Positions 42,254-54,989 of a stretch of DNA of 64,000 nucleotides are shown here, in pieces. Positions within the stretch are counted from its first letter, which is position 1. Every line of letters starts with the position of its first letter. Location of the stretch: positions 22,163 through 86,162 of the forward strand of contig CACBWM010000004.1 in NCBI GenBank assembly GCA_902542975.1, read 5' to 3'. A program made the position numbers and the translations under genes. The notes under the pieces were generated by a model. The model was not told the DNA's origin and ran no database searches. It worked only from the letters and a program-made list of their open reading frames with translations. Source of the stretch: an uncultured Pelagibacteraceae bacterium. Lineage in GTDB: Bacteria; Pseudomonadota; Alphaproteobacteria; Pelagibacterales; Pelagibacteraceae.

Positions 42254-43173
42254 TGGGCTTAAAGTCCAAAATAATTCTTATTTCAGGACCAACAGCATCT
42301 GGAAAATCAAAGTTTGCTATACAGCTTGCAAAAAAAATAAATGGAGAAGTTATAAATGCAGACAGTATGCAAATTTTTAAAGAGTTAAAAATTCTTACAG
42401 CAAGACCTCATCGTAACGATTTAAAAAAAATAAAACATCATTTGTATGGATTTAAAAGTGTAAAGGAAAATTATTCTACAGGAAATTGGCTTAAGGATGC
42501 CAAGTTAAAAATTACCTATATCAAGAAAAAAAATAAAATTCCAATTCTTGTGGGTGGCACTGGTTTATATTTTAAAGCACTTATTGATGGCATTGTTAAA
42601 ATCCCAGATATCCCGTTAATTTTTCGTAATACAATAAGGAAGAAGCATTCAAAAATAGGTCAAAAGAAATTTTATTTAGAGTTAATTAAGCTAGATCCAC
42701 TTTGCAAAAAAAAAATTAATAGAAATGACACGCAAAGATCAATAAGAGCCTACGAAGTAAAAAAGTTTACAAATAAATCTTTGTTTGATTGGTACAGTGA
42801 AACATACTCTGATTTTAATCAGGACAGTTTTATTAAGTTACTTATCGATTATCCTAGAGATAAGCTAGTAGAAAGAATTTCTTTAAGAACAAATGAAATG
42901 TTGAGAGATGGAGCAATAAAAGAGGCTAAGAGGTTTTATAAATTGAGAGTAAAGAAAGATTTATCATCTAATAAAGTTATTGGTCTAAGTGAGATTAAAG
43001 AATATCTCGACAAAAGAATAGATCTTACTGAATTGAAAGAAAAAATATCAATAAAAACAAGGCAATATGCTAAGAGACAGTCCACTTGGGCAAGAGGACA
43101 AATGTCTGATTGGCAAAAAATAAAATTTAATACTCTTAAATCATATTTAAAAAAATTTCCTAAATCAGCATAG
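42253..43173 (+). CDS. miaA: tRNA dimethylallyltransferase
   Basis: 'ISGPTASGKSKFAIQLAKK', 'NADSMQIFKELKILTARP', 'VGGTGLYFKALIDG'. Confidence 0.97.
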   Translation: MGLKSKIILISGPTASGKSKFAIQLAKKINGEVINADSMQIFKELKILTARPHRNDLKKIKHHLYGFKSVKENYSTGNWLKDAKLKITYIKKKNKIPILVGGTGLYFKALIDGIVKIPDIPLIFRNTIRKKHSKIGQKKFYLELIKLDPLCKKKINRNDTQRSIRAYEVKKFTNKSLFDWYSETYSDFNQDSFIKLLIDYPRDKLVERISLRTNEMLRDGAIKEAKRFYKLRVKKDLSSNKVIGLSEIKEYLDKRIDLTELKEKISIKTRQYAKRQSTWARGQMSDWQKIKFNTLKSYLKKFPKSA

Positions 43174-43178
43174 ATTGC

Positions 43179-43208
43179 TTGACCTATTAGCACAACTTCA
43201 GCTAGATT
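43179..43208 (+). promoter_or_regulatory. Putative sigma70 promoter of ilvB
   Basis: TTGACC -18 nt- TAGATT; -10 ends 6 nt before the ATG at 43215. Confidence 0.4.
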
Positions 43209-43214
43209 GTCTGA

Positions 43215-44981
43215 ATGTCAAAATTATACTCTGGAGCTGAAATTGTATTTAAGTGCATGGAAGATCAGAATGTTGATCATATTTTTGGTTATCCAGGTGG
43301 TGCAGTACTACCAATTTATGACGAATTACAAAATTTTAAATCAATCAAGCACGTTTTAGTTAGACATGAACAAGGCGCAGGTCATGCCGCAGAAGGATAC
43401 GCAAGATCTTCAGGTAAACCTGGTGTGATTTTAGTAACTTCAGGACCAGGTGCAACAAATGTAGTTACAGCTTTGACTGATGCATATATGGATTCGATTC
43501 CATTAGTTTGTATCTCTGGACAAGTTCCAACTCATTTAATTGGTACAGATGCATTTCAAGAATGTGACACAACTGGAATAACAAGACCTTGCACTAAACA
43601 TAATTGGTTAGTCAAAGATATAAATGATTTAGCTAGCACAATACATAAAGCATTTGAAGTAGCAACTACTGGTAGGCCAGGACCAGTTTTAGTCGATATA
43701 CCAAAAGATATTCAATTTCAAAAAACAAAATATTCAAAACCTAAAAAAGAAAAAAAACTTAACGGCAAATCTCACAACCATTTTAATCAAAACAGCATCG
43801 ATGAATTAATTGAATTAATGAGTAAATCTTCAAAACCTATTTTTTATACTGGTGGTGGAGTGATTAATTCTGGACCTAAGGCTAGTGAACTTTTAAGAGA
43901 ACTTGTTTATGCAACAGGTTTTCCTATTACTTCAACTTTACAAGGATTAGGATCATTCCCAGGTGATGATAATCAATTTTTAGGAATGTTGGGTATGCAT
44001 GGAACCTATGAAGCAAATAATGCAATGCACGATTGTGATTTAATGATTAATATTGGGGCACGTTTTGATGATAGGATAACAGGAAAAATAGATGAATTTT
44101 CTCCAAAATCAAAAAAAGTTCATATTGATATAGATCCATCTTCTATTAATAAAAATGTTAAAGTTGATTTAGCTATTGTCGGAGATGTAAAAACTGTTCT
44201 CTCATCTACTTTAAAAAGTTTAAAACAAAAAAAATCAAAATTTTTAAAATCAAATAAACAAAAGACATCCAAGTGGTGGGAAAAAATTCAAAAATGGAGG
44301 TCGGTTAGATCTTTAGATTATATCGGAAGTGAAGAAACTATAAAACCTCAGTATGCGATTGAAAGATTGTATGAATTAACTAAAGATAAAGATTCCTATA
44401 TTACAACTGAGGTAGGACAGCATCAGATGTGGGCTGCACAACATTATAAATTTAACAAACCAAATCGTTGGATGACATCTGGTGGTTTAGGTACTATGGG
44501 ATATGGTTTACCAGCAGCAGTGGGTGTTCAAGTCGCTCATCCAAAAAAATTAGTTATTGATATTGCGGGAGAGGCTTCAGTTTTAATGACAATACAGGAA
44601 ATGTCTACGGCTGTGCAATACAACCTTCCAATTAAAATATTTATATTAAACAATCAATACATGGGCATGGTTAGACAATGGCAAGAACTTTTACATGATA
44701 AAAACTATTCTGAAAGTTATACTGCTGCTTTACCAGATTTTGTTAAATTAGCAGAAGCGTATAACTGTGTTGGTATAAGAGCAAAAACACCAGAAGAGTT
44801 AGACGATAAGATTATTGAAATGTTGAATACAGATAGACCTGTAATATTTGATTGTATGGTTGATAAAGTAGAAAATTGTTTTCCAATGATACCATCAGGA
44901 AAGCCTCATAATCAGATGATTTTAGGACCCAAAGATCAAGAAAATAAGAAAATTACCGGTAAAGGCAAGTCTTTAGTTTAA
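43215..44981 (+). CDS. ilvB: Acetolactate synthase large subunit
   Basis: 'FGYPGGAVLPIYDEL', 'RHEQGAGHAAEGYARSSGKPGV'; ThDP-binding C-terminal domain. Confidence 0.96.
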   Translation: MSKLYSGAEIVFKCMEDQNVDHIFGYPGGAVLPIYDELQNFKSIKHVLVRHEQGAGHAAEGYARSSGKPGVILVTSGPGATNVVTALTDAYMDSIPLVCISGQVPTHLIGTDAFQECDTTGITRPCTKHNWLVKDINDLASTIHKAFEVATTGRPGPVLVDIPKDIQFQKTKYSKPKKEKKLNGKSHNHFNQNSIDELIELMSKSSKPIFYTGGGVINSGPKASELLRELVYATGFPITSTLQGLGSFPGDDNQFLGMLGMHGTYEANNAMHDCDLMINIGARFDDRITGKIDEFSPKSKKVHIDIDPSSINKNVKVDLAIVGDVKTVLSSTLKSLKQKKSKFLKSNKQKTSKWWEKIQKWRSVRSLDYIGSEETIKPQYAIERLYELTKDKDSYITTEVGQHQMWAAQHYKFNKPNRWMTSGGLGTMGYGLPAAVGVQVAHPKKLVIDIAGEASVLMTIQEMSTAVQYNLPIKIFILNNQYMGMVRQWQELLHDKNYSESYTAALPDFVKLAEAYNCVGIRAKTPEELDDKIIEMLNTDRPVIFDCMVDKVENCFPMIPSGKPHNQMILGPKDQENKKITGKGKSLV

Positions 44982-45529
44982 TGCCTAATTCAAAATCAGC
45001 GTATAGTTTTTCAAATAAAAAAGAGAAATTTGACACCCATATTATAGTTGTTTGGGTAGACAATGAAGCTGGTGTGTTAGCTAGAGTAGTCGGTCTATTT
45101 TCTGGTAGAGGTTATAATATTGAATCTTTAGCAGTCGCCCAAGTTGATGAAAAATTAAAAATATCAAGGATAACAATTGTAACTACAGGAACACCACAAG
45201 TTGTTAATCAAATTAAGCTTCAGTTAAGAAAACTTGTACCTGTTCATAAAGTTGCGGATTTTAAAAGAGAAGATAAAGCAGTAATCTTTAAGGAGATGGC
45301 ATTATTTAAAATTGTTGGTCCAAATAATAAATTAGAAAGTGCATTGAAAGCTTGTAAAAAATATAATCCTGTATTACTAGACAAAACAAAAAAGTCTAAT
45401 GTTATTCAAATAACAGCTTTAAGACGAGAAATAGACAAAATGTCAAAGGATTTAAAAAAATTTGGATTGGTGAGTGTTTCAAGAACAGGAGCCGTAGCTA
45501 TGACAAGAGGTGCAGAAATATTTAAATAA
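44981..45529 (+). CDS. ilvN: Acetolactate synthase small subunit
   Basis: ACT domain 'VDNEAGVLARVVGLFSGRGYNIESLAVA'. Confidence 0.95.
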   Translation: MPNSKSAYSFSNKKEKFDTHIIVVWVDNEAGVLARVVGLFSGRGYNIESLAVAQVDEKLKISRITIVTTGTPQVVNQIKLQLRKLVPVHKVADFKREDKAVIFKEMALFKIVGPNNKLESALKACKKYNPVLLDKTKKSNVIQITALRREIDKMSKDLKKFGLVSVSRTGAVAMTRGAEIFK

Positions 45530-46570
<1,041 letters not shown>

Positions 46571-46580
46571 CTTGATATTA

Positions 46581-46609
46581 AAATTGGGTTAAAGTACCCA
46601 ATTTATTTT
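46581..46609 (+). terminator. Putative intrinsic terminator after ilvC
   Basis: perfect 9-bp stem aaattgggt/acccaattt, 6-nt loop, short T-rich tail. Confidence 0.6.
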
Positions 46610-46654
46610 GCAATCTGAGCGAGAGCATGTATTATGCTCGAGCTAAAAAATACA

Positions 46655-48229
46655 ATGTCAGATAAAGAAAAATTATACATATTTGATACAACCATGCGAG
46701 ATGGTGAACAATCTCCAGGTGCATCAATGAGTGTTGAGGAGAAAATTCAGATATCTAGAGTATTTGATGAAATGGGAATAGATATTGTTGAAGCAGGTTT
46801 TCCAATAGCATCACCAGGAGATTTTGAGGCAGTTTCTGAAATAAGTAAAATAATGAAAAACTCAATTCCATGTGGTCTTTCAAGAGCACTAAAAAAAGAC
46901 ATTGATGCATGTCATGAGTCGTTGAAACATGCTCCAAGATTTAGAATTCATACTTTTATTTCTACAAGTCCTTTACATATGAAACACAAACTTGAAATGA
47001 CAAATGATCAGGTTCTAGATGCAATAAAAGAAAGTGTTACATATGCAAGAAACTTTACTGATGATGTTGAATGGTCCTGCGAAGATGGAACAAGAACAGA
47101 TATGGATTTTATGTGTAAAACTGTTGAACTTGCAATTAAATGTGGAGCTAAAACAATTAATATTCCAGACACAGTTGGCTATTCTATTCCTGAGGAATTT
47201 GCAAAAACAATTAAACACTTAAAAAATAATGTTCCAAATATTGATAAAGCAATATTATCTGCACACTGCCACAATGATCTTGGCTTAGCAGTAGCAAATG
47301 CATTGGCTGGAGTTTCAGAGGGCGTAAGACAAATAGAGTGTACAATTAATGGAATAGGTGAAAGAGCAGGAAATGCTGCATTAGAAGAAGTAGTTATGGC
47401 AATTAAAACGAGAAACGATTTAATGCCATACAATACCGGAATTAAAACTGAATTGATAAGTAAAGCATCTAAAATAGTTTCAAATGCAACTGGATTTCCA
47501 GTTCAGTTTAATAAAGCAATTGTTGGAAAAAACGCTTTTGCACATGAGTCAGGAATTCATCAAGATGGAATGTTAAAAAATAGAGAAACTTACGAAATAA
47601 TGACACCGGAAAGTGTTGGAGTTAAGAAAACTTCTCTAGTAATGGGCAAACATTCAGGAAGACATGCTTTTAAAGATAAATTATCTGACTTAGGTTATTC
47701 AGATCTTACAGATGATATTATCCAAGCTGCATTTGGAAAATTTAAAGTTTTGGCTGATAAAAAGAAACATATATATGATGAAGATATAGTAGCGTTAGTT
47801 GATGATAGTTTAATTGTAGATAATAAAATAAATGCGATTAATTTAAAATCTTTAAAAGTTTTTGCTGGGACAGGAGAACCACAAAAAGCTGAAATGACAT
47901 TAGATGTTTACGGTGACATTAAGAATACAACTGAAACAGGGGATGGACCGGTTGATGCAATATTTAAATGTATAAAAAAATTATTTCCTCACGACGTAAA
48001 ATTATCTCTTTATCAAGTACATGCAGTAACAGAAGGTACAGATGCCCAAGCAACTGTTAGTGTAAAAATTGAAGAAAATGATAGAACTACAGTTGGTCAA
48101 TCAGCTGACACAGATACTTTAGTTGCATCAGCAAACGCATATTTAAATGCCTTGAATAAAATGCTTATAAAACGTGAGAAAAAAGCACCATCTCAAAATA
48201 TTAAACATCAAAAAGTGAAAGGAATATAA
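46655..48229 (+). CDS. leuA: 2-isopropylmalate synthase
   Basis: 'FDTTMRDGEQSPGASMSVEEK', 'HCHNDLGLAVANALAG'; start chosen at second Met (ORF track start 46634). Confidence 0.94.
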   Translation: MSDKEKLYIFDTTMRDGEQSPGASMSVEEKIQISRVFDEMGIDIVEAGFPIASPGDFEAVSEISKIMKNSIPCGLSRALKKDIDACHESLKHAPRFRIHTFISTSPLHMKHKLEMTNDQVLDAIKESVTYARNFTDDVEWSCEDGTRTDMDFMCKTVELAIKCGAKTINIPDTVGYSIPEEFAKTIKHLKNNVPNIDKAILSAHCHNDLGLAVANALAGVSEGVRQIECTINGIGERAGNAALEEVVMAIKTRNDLMPYNTGIKTELISKASKIVSNATGFPVQFNKAIVGKNAFAHESGIHQDGMLKNRETYEIMTPESVGVKKTSLVMGKHSGRHAFKDKLSDLGYSDLTDDIIQAAFGKFKVLADKKKHIYDEDIVALVDDSLIVDNKINAINLKSLKVFAGTGEPQKAEMTLDVYGDIKNTTETGDGPVDAIFKCIKKLFPHDVKLSLYQVHAVTEGTDAQATVSVKIEENDRTTVGQSADTDTLVASANAYLNALNKMLIKREKKAPSQNIKHQKVKGI

Positions 48230-48233
48230 TTAA

Positions 48234-49265
<1,032 letters not shown>

Positions 49266-49270
49266 ATATT

Positions 49271-50107
49271 ATGTCAACAGAATCGAGTAGAGACGATTTT
49301 ATTATTGCTATTCGTTCAGCATTTCTAAAAAAAGGAAATAGACAAAAATTTTCATTATTCACTCTATTAGTAATATCCATTTTAGTTTTATCTTTAGAAT
49401 ATTTTAAAACCGGCCCAGTTAATCAATTCAGATCTATCACAAAGGATATAATATTTAGAGGATCATATGTTGTGTCAAGTCCATTCAAATATGTAAAAGA
49501 CAAATACTATCTATTTCAAGATCATATGAGCATGTATGAAGAATTTTCAGACTTAAAAATTAAGGATCTTGACCTTGACTCACTGAGAAAAGAAGTTGAT
49601 TTTTATAAATCAGAAAATGCTCTCTTAAAAAAATTGATAGAAGAAAGAGATCTTTTTTCCAAAGAGTATATGTTAACAAAGATTTTATTAGACAAACAAA
49701 GTCCGTATTTAAAGTCTTTGATAATTAATAAAGGTCAAAAAAATGGAGTTAAATTAGGATCAGCTGTTAAAGATCGATTATATTACATTGGAAAGGTTGT
49801 AAATGTTAACTTTTTAAGCTCTAGAGTTTTACTCGCCAATGATCTTAATAGTAAAATCCCAATCATTATTGAGCCAAGTGGCATCAATGCAATACTCTCA
49901 GGAAATGGAAATGATGAATATGCAGAACTAGAGTACTTACCGAAAGACAATGAAATAAAAGAGAACGAAATTGTGTATACTTCGGGTTCAGATGGCACAA
50001 TTCCAGCATCAATTCCTGTTGGAAAAATAATAATTAAAGATAATAAAAAGTATGTGAAGTTTTTTAGCAACTTAAATCAACTAAATTATGTACAGGTAAA
50101 TAAGTAA
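49271..50107 (+). CDS. mreC: Rod shape-determining protein MreC
   Basis: N-terminal TM, coiled coil, beta domain; mreBCD order. Confidence 0.93.
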   Translation: MSTESSRDDFIIAIRSAFLKKGNRQKFSLFTLLVISILVLSLEYFKTGPVNQFRSITKDIIFRGSYVVSSPFKYVKDKYYLFQDHMSMYEEFSDLKIKDLDLDSLRKEVDFYKSENALLKKLIEERDLFSKEYMLTKILLDKQSPYLKSLIINKGQKNGVKLGSAVKDRLYYIGKVVNVNFLSSRVLLANDLNSKIPIIIEPSGINAILSGNGNDEYAELEYLPKDNEIKENEIVYTSGSDGTIPASIPVGKIIIKDNKKYVKFFSNLNQLNYVQVNK

Positions 50108-50108
50108 A

Positions 50109-50630
50109 ATGGCTAGAGGAGATACAAAATTTTATCAATTTTTGTTAAATGGTTTTCCAATTATTTTATTATTTTTCTTTGCTTTGACAGGTTATTCATT
50201 TTCATTCCAGATTTTCAAAATTAATATATCTTTTAATTTTATTCACTTAATTGTTTTTTATTGGGTTTTAAGGAAACCTGAAATGCTTGGTTATGGCCTT
50301 ATTTTTTTTGCAGGTGTAATTAATGATGTTGTACAAAACCTACCAATTGGTGTTTCATCAATAAATTATCTTTTACTCTGTGTTATTGCGTCTTTTTTTA
50401 GGACTAGAACTTTAGTTCCTAATCTAATTTATGATTGGATACTATTCTTTATCGCAATATTAATTATTAGCTCAATTCATTTCTCAGTATTAGCAATTTT
50501 TTTTGATGGAAGTATTAGTTATGGGGCTTTAATGTCAACGGCCTTTTTTTCTTTTTTAATTTATCCAGCAGTGGCAAAATTATTCAATCAAATTTATTTA
50601 TTAGGTTTAAAGCAAGAAAATGTTGAATAG
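50109..50630 (+). CDS. mreD: Rod shape-determining protein MreD
   Basis: multi-TM protein between mreC and mrdA. Confidence 0.85.
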   Translation: MARGDTKFYQFLLNGFPIILLFFFALTGYSFSFQIFKINISFNFIHLIVFYWVLRKPEMLGYGLIFFAGVINDVVQNLPIGVSSINYLLLCVIASFFRTRTLVPNLIYDWILFFIAILIISSIHFSVLAIFFDGSISYGALMSTAFFSFLIYPAVAKLFNQIYLLGLKQENVE

Positions 50631-52569
50631 AGGGAGAAACATAGAGAAAGGCAGAGTTATAACAAGGAGGATGTTTATACTGGCTGCAGCAAAAATATTA
50701 CTCTTTGCAGGTATTTCATCAAGATTATATAATTTACAAATTTCTGATAGAGAAAAATATGAAATTTTATCAGATAAAAATAGAATACGTGAATGGAAAA
50801 CTCCTCCTCAGAGAGGAATAATTGTAGATAACTTTAATAAAGTACTAGCAAGCAACGATAGAGTTTTTCAGCTACACTTAATACTAGATGAAATTAATGA
50901 TTTTGATGTAACAATATTTAAAATCAAAAATATAATCGGATTAGATCAGTTTGAAATTAAAAAATTATATAAAAAGAAGGAAAGATTAAAACCTTGGGAT
51001 ACACTGGTAGTTTCGGACAATTTAACTTGGGAACAATTCTCAAAAATTAATTTATATTTACATGAATTAGAAGGTACGAAACCTGTATTATCGACATCCA
51101 GGTTCTATCCTTATGCAAATGACTTAGTACATATAGTTGGTTATGTTGGTGATGCTAGTCCAAAAGATCTTGAAAAACCTGAGATAAAAGAAAATTTTGT
51201 TCCAGGTCTAAAAGTAGGGAAATATGGAATAGAAAATTCTCAAGAGAAAATGTTAATAGGTAACTACGGTATTAAAAGATACGAGGTTAATGCATCTGGA
51301 AAAAGAATAAGCCAAATAGACTATATTAAAGAAAGACAGGGGAACAAAGTAAACTTAACTATAGATATTGAAATTCAAAAATATGCCCAGGAGTTGTTAA
51401 AAGGAAAAGCAGGCTCAATATGTGCAATGGACATATATACCGGAGAGGTAGTTGCAATGGCATCATCCCCAACCTATGATCCAAATAAATTTACGCACGG
51501 AATTAATCAGAAAGATTGGAAAGAAATAAAAAATAATCCTTTAAAACCCCTGATAAATAAGTCTATAGCTGGACTTTATTCACCTGGATCTACTTTTAAG
51601 CCATTAGTTGCTCTTGCAGCTCTAGAATATGGAATATTAGATCCTAAAAAAACAATAAGATGCAAGGGTCATAAGCATCCTTATGAACTATATGGAGTAA
51701 AATATCACTGTTGGAAAAAAGAAGGTCATGGATACATGAAGCTCAGAAATGCCATCAAACAATCTTGCGATATATACTTTTATGAAATGGCAAGATTACT
51801 TGGTGTTGATAAATTATCTATAATTGCAAAAAGATATGGTCTTGGGACTAATGTGCTAGGAGATCTTTATAATGATGAAAAAAAAGGATTAGTTCCGGAT
51901 ACTAAATGGAAGAAACGTGCATTAGAACAAAGTTGGTATTTAGGTGAGACTGTCATCAACGGTATTGGGCAAGGCTATATTCAGACCACACCACTTCAAC
52001 TTTGTCTAATGACTGCACAAATTGCAAATGGAGGATATAAAATAAAACCCCATATCATAAAAGATGACTCTATAAATTATAAGGATATATTAAATAAGAT
52101 TAAATTAGATCAATCTAATTTTCCTTTACATGAAAGAAATTATTTAGATGACATTAATGTTGAATATTATCAGAGAATGTATCACAAGAAGTCTAATATT
52201 AATTTTGTATTAGATGCAATGTTCGGTTCTACAAACGAGCAGTATGGAACTTCATATAAATCTCGATACGATGATCCTAAATATCAATTTGCAGGCAAAA
52301 CTGGAACATCACAGGTAAGAAGAATAACTGATCTTGATAGAGAACTAGATTTAGATACTGATCAAATTGAATACAAAAAAAGAGATCATGCATTGTATGT
52401 TGCTTTTGCGCCATATAAGGATCCACGATATGCAATAAGTGTTATTATTGAACATGGGGGATCTGGGAGTAAAGCTGCAGCTCCGCTTGCGAGTAAATTA
52501 ATTAAAAGAATTATAGATAGACACAAATTACGAGAACAATTTAATAATGGAAATACTAGTTTAGCATAA
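50620..52569 (+). CDS. mrdA: Penicillin-binding protein 2
   Basis: 'YSPGSTFKPLVALAAL', 'SCDIYFYEMARLLG', 'AGKTGTSQV'. Confidence 0.97.
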   Translation: MLNRGRNIEKGRVITRRMFILAAAKILLFAGISSRLYNLQISDREKYEILSDKNRIREWKTPPQRGIIVDNFNKVLASNDRVFQLHLILDEINDFDVTIFKIKNIIGLDQFEIKKLYKKKERLKPWDTLVVSDNLTWEQFSKINLYLHELEGTKPVLSTSRFYPYANDLVHIVGYVGDASPKDLEKPEIKENFVPGLKVGKYGIENSQEKMLIGNYGIKRYEVNASGKRISQIDYIKERQGNKVNLTIDIEIQKYAQELLKGKAGSICAMDIYTGEVVAMASSPTYDPNKFTHGINQKDWKEIKNNPLKPLINKSIAGLYSPGSTFKPLVALAALEYGILDPKKTIRCKGHKHPYELYGVKYHCWKKEGHGYMKLRNAIKQSCDIYFYEMARLLGVDKLSIIAKRYGLGTNVLGDLYNDEKKGLVPDTKWKKRALEQSWYLGETVINGIGQGYIQTTPLQLCLMTAQIANGGYKIKPHIIKDDSINYKDILNKIKLDQSNFPLHERNYLDDINVEYYQRMYHKKSNINFVLDAMFGSTNEQYGTSYKSRYDDPKYQFAGKTGTSQVRRITDLDRELDLDTDQIEYKKRDHALYVAFAPYKDPRYAISVIIEHGGSGSKAAAPLASKLIKRIIDRHKLREQFNNGNTSLA

Positions 52570-53699
52570 TGTTAAGAGAAAGAATACAAGCAAGCAATTA
52601 TAGTTTTTTAGATAAATTAAGATCAATTGATTATTTATTAATATTATTAATCATTGCTATAGGTTCAATTAGTGTCTTTGCGATTTACTCTACAGAGGGA
52701 GGAAAATTTTCATTTTATACAAAAAATCATATAATTAGATTATCAGTATTTTTTAGTTTATTTTTACTTTTATCTTTTGTGAGAGTCTCAACCTGGTATA
52801 AAAATGCTTACTTATTCTATTTTGTTGGGTTACTTTTATTAATAACTGTTTTATTTTTTGGAATTTCAGCATCAGGAGCTACTAGGTGGATAAACTTATA
52901 CTTTTTAAATTTACAGCCATCAGAGTTAATGAAGATTGCTGTGATAATATGTTTTGCAAGATATTATCATAGAATTCAAAGTTCAGATATTCAAAGCATC
53001 AAGTTTTTAATTCAACCAATCATACTATTAATAATTCCTTGCTATCTTGTTATCCAGCAGCCTGATTTAGGTACTTCAATTTTAATTGCAGGAAGTGGTA
53101 TTGCTATAATTTGGTTGGCAGGTCTTAATATCAAATATTTTGTTTACTCAGGATTGTTGTTATTAGTCTCATTACCTTTTGCTATATCCATTTTAAAACC
53201 TTACCAAAAATCAAGAATTTTAACTTTCTTTAACCCTGACAGAGATCCTTTGGGAGCTGGATATCAAATAATTCAATCTAAAATAGCTATTGGATCTGGT
53301 GGTTTTTTTGGAAAAGGATACTTAAAAGGAACTCAAAGCTATCTAGAATTTTTACCTGAAAAACATACCGATTTTATATTTACGCTTTTTTCTGAAGAAT
53401 TTGGGTTTCTTGGGTCAATTATACTTTTATTGTTATACATACTATTAATTTATAGAATAATAAATGTTGGACTAGTCTCAAGGAGCTTCTTTGCAAAATT
53501 ATACTGTTTTGGTTTTGCTACAGCAATTTTTTTATATGTATTTGTTAATATAGCAATGGTCTTAGGAATGTTACCAATTGTTGGTGCACCATTACCTATA
53601 ATGTCTTATGGTGGATCATCATTATTATCTATTATGTTGGGATTAAGTATTGTTATGAGTTGTAAAATATATAATCAGGAACAAATATCAGTTTATTAG
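52569..53699 (+). CDS. rodA: Rod shape-determining protein RodA
   Basis: SEDS family 'LQPSELMKIA', 'PEKHTDFIFTLFSEEFGFLG', 'MSYGGSSLL'. Confidence 0.96.
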   Translation: MLRERIQASNYSFLDKLRSIDYLLILLIIAIGSISVFAIYSTEGGKFSFYTKNHIIRLSVFFSLFLLLSFVRVSTWYKNAYLFYFVGLLLLITVLFFGISASGATRWINLYFLNLQPSELMKIAVIICFARYYHRIQSSDIQSIKFLIQPIILLIIPCYLVIQQPDLGTSILIAGSGIAIIWLAGLNIKYFVYSGLLLLVSLPFAISILKPYQKSRILTFFNPDRDPLGAGYQIIQSKIAIGSGGFFGKGYLKGTQSYLEFLPEKHTDFIFTLFSEEFGFLGSIILLLLYILLIYRIINVGLVSRSFFAKLYCFGFATAIFLYVFVNIAMVLGMLPIVGAPLPIMSYGGSSLLSIMLGLSIVMSCKIYNQEQISVY

Positions 53700-54989
53700 C
53701 TATTTTCCATCTATAGCAACTATTGTTAAATCATCTTTTTGTATGTGGCCTGCTCCCAAAATATCATCAATCATTGTTTTAAGTCTTTCGTTTATCGCAG
53801 TTGATTGATATTTTTTAATATAATTTTCAAAACCTTCCGATCCTAACATTTCCCCATTTGGATTTTTTATCTCTGTAATTCCATCTGTAAAAATATACAT
53901 TGAGCTATTTTCAAAAGGTATGGTGTGCTCAGGATATTTCGTTTTAGGCATTATGCCTAACGGAGGCCCAGCTTCAGAAAAATTACTAAAAGTTCCATCA
54001 GCTGATAAAATTAATGGAGGTTCGTGGCCAGCGCTTGAAAGCAGCAACTCTTTTTTATTTGAGTCGTATATTCCAATTAACATAGTAACAAACATACCTC
54101 TTGATATAGTTTCACATATTTCATTATTTAATTGAAACAATAAATCAGATGCAGAAAAATTTGTTTTACTTAAGCATCTATACAAACTAGATGCTTTAGA
54201 CATTAAGAGCGATGACTTTATCCCTTTTCCAGACACATCTGCAACCCCAAATCCATATTTTCCATCCCCTAAATCAGAAAAATTATAAAAGTCGCCCGAA
54301 ACAACTTTTGCTGGTATATTGATTCCTGAAATAGGAAAGTTTTTCTCTTTATTTTTAGATAATAAAGATCTTTGAATTTCTCCAACGATTTCTACTTCTT
54401 TTTGTATTTTATTTTTTTCGACCATTTCTTTAGCCATCTTTGCATTTCTAATAGCTAAAGCAGCTGGTGCAGAGAGAGTTTCTAAAAGCTTTCTATCATC
54501 CTCAATAAACAATTTATCATCAGTTTTTTTATTTAAACAGTGGATTACACCAATACATTCATTTGCAGCAATTAAAGGAGAACATAAAACTGAGTAGGTT
54601 GTAAAATTTGTTTTATTATCGAGGTCAAAATAAAATTCCGCTATTTCACGTACATCTTTTCTTACGTTACCAACACGGATACACTTTCTTTGTTCGACAG
54701 CTTTACCCATAACTCCATCTTTTAAATCTAGCTCATACTCATCTAAATAATCTTGATGTAGAGATGCGATACATTCAAACTTTTTCTTTTCTTCATTAAT
54801 TAAAAATATATTCGCAGCTTGCGCATTAAGTCTTGCAATAATAACTCTAAGTGCATTCATTAGGGTATCATTCAAATCTAGAGATAAAGCGAAATCCTGA
54901 TTCATTTTTGTGACCAGTTCTAGATCCACATTAACTTGTGAAACTTCTTTTTCTGGCTCGATAGGTTTTTTTGACTTAAAAAAGATCAT
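53700..54989 (-). CDS. GAF domain-containing PP2C/SpoIIE-type serine phosphatase
   Basis: N-terminal GAF 'CIGVIHCLNKKTDDKLFIEDDRKLLETLSAPAALAI'; RsbU-like 'VVSGDFYNFSDLGDGKYGFGVADVSGKGIKSSLLMS', 'YIFTDGITEIKN'. Confidence 0.92.
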   Translation of the reverse strand: MIFFKSKKPIEPEKEVSQVNVDLELVTKMNQDFALSLDLNDTLMNALRVIIARLNAQAANIFLINEEKKKFECIASLHQDYLDEYELDLKDGVMGKAVEQRKCIRVGNVRKDVREIAEFYFDLDNKTNFTTYSVLCSPLIAANECIGVIHCLNKKTDDKLFIEDDRKLLETLSAPAALAIRNAKMAKEMVEKNKIQKEVEIVGEIQRSLLSKNKEKNFPISGINIPAKVVSGDFYNFSDLGDGKYGFGVADVSGKGIKSSLLMSKASSLYRCLSKTNFSASDLLFQLNNEICETISRGMFVTMLIGIYDSNKKELLLSSAGHEPPLILSADGTFSNFSEAGPPLGIMPKTKYPEHTIPFENSSMYIFTDGITEIKNPNGEMLGSEGFENYIKKYQSTAINERLKTMIDDILGAGHIQKDDLTIVAIDGK

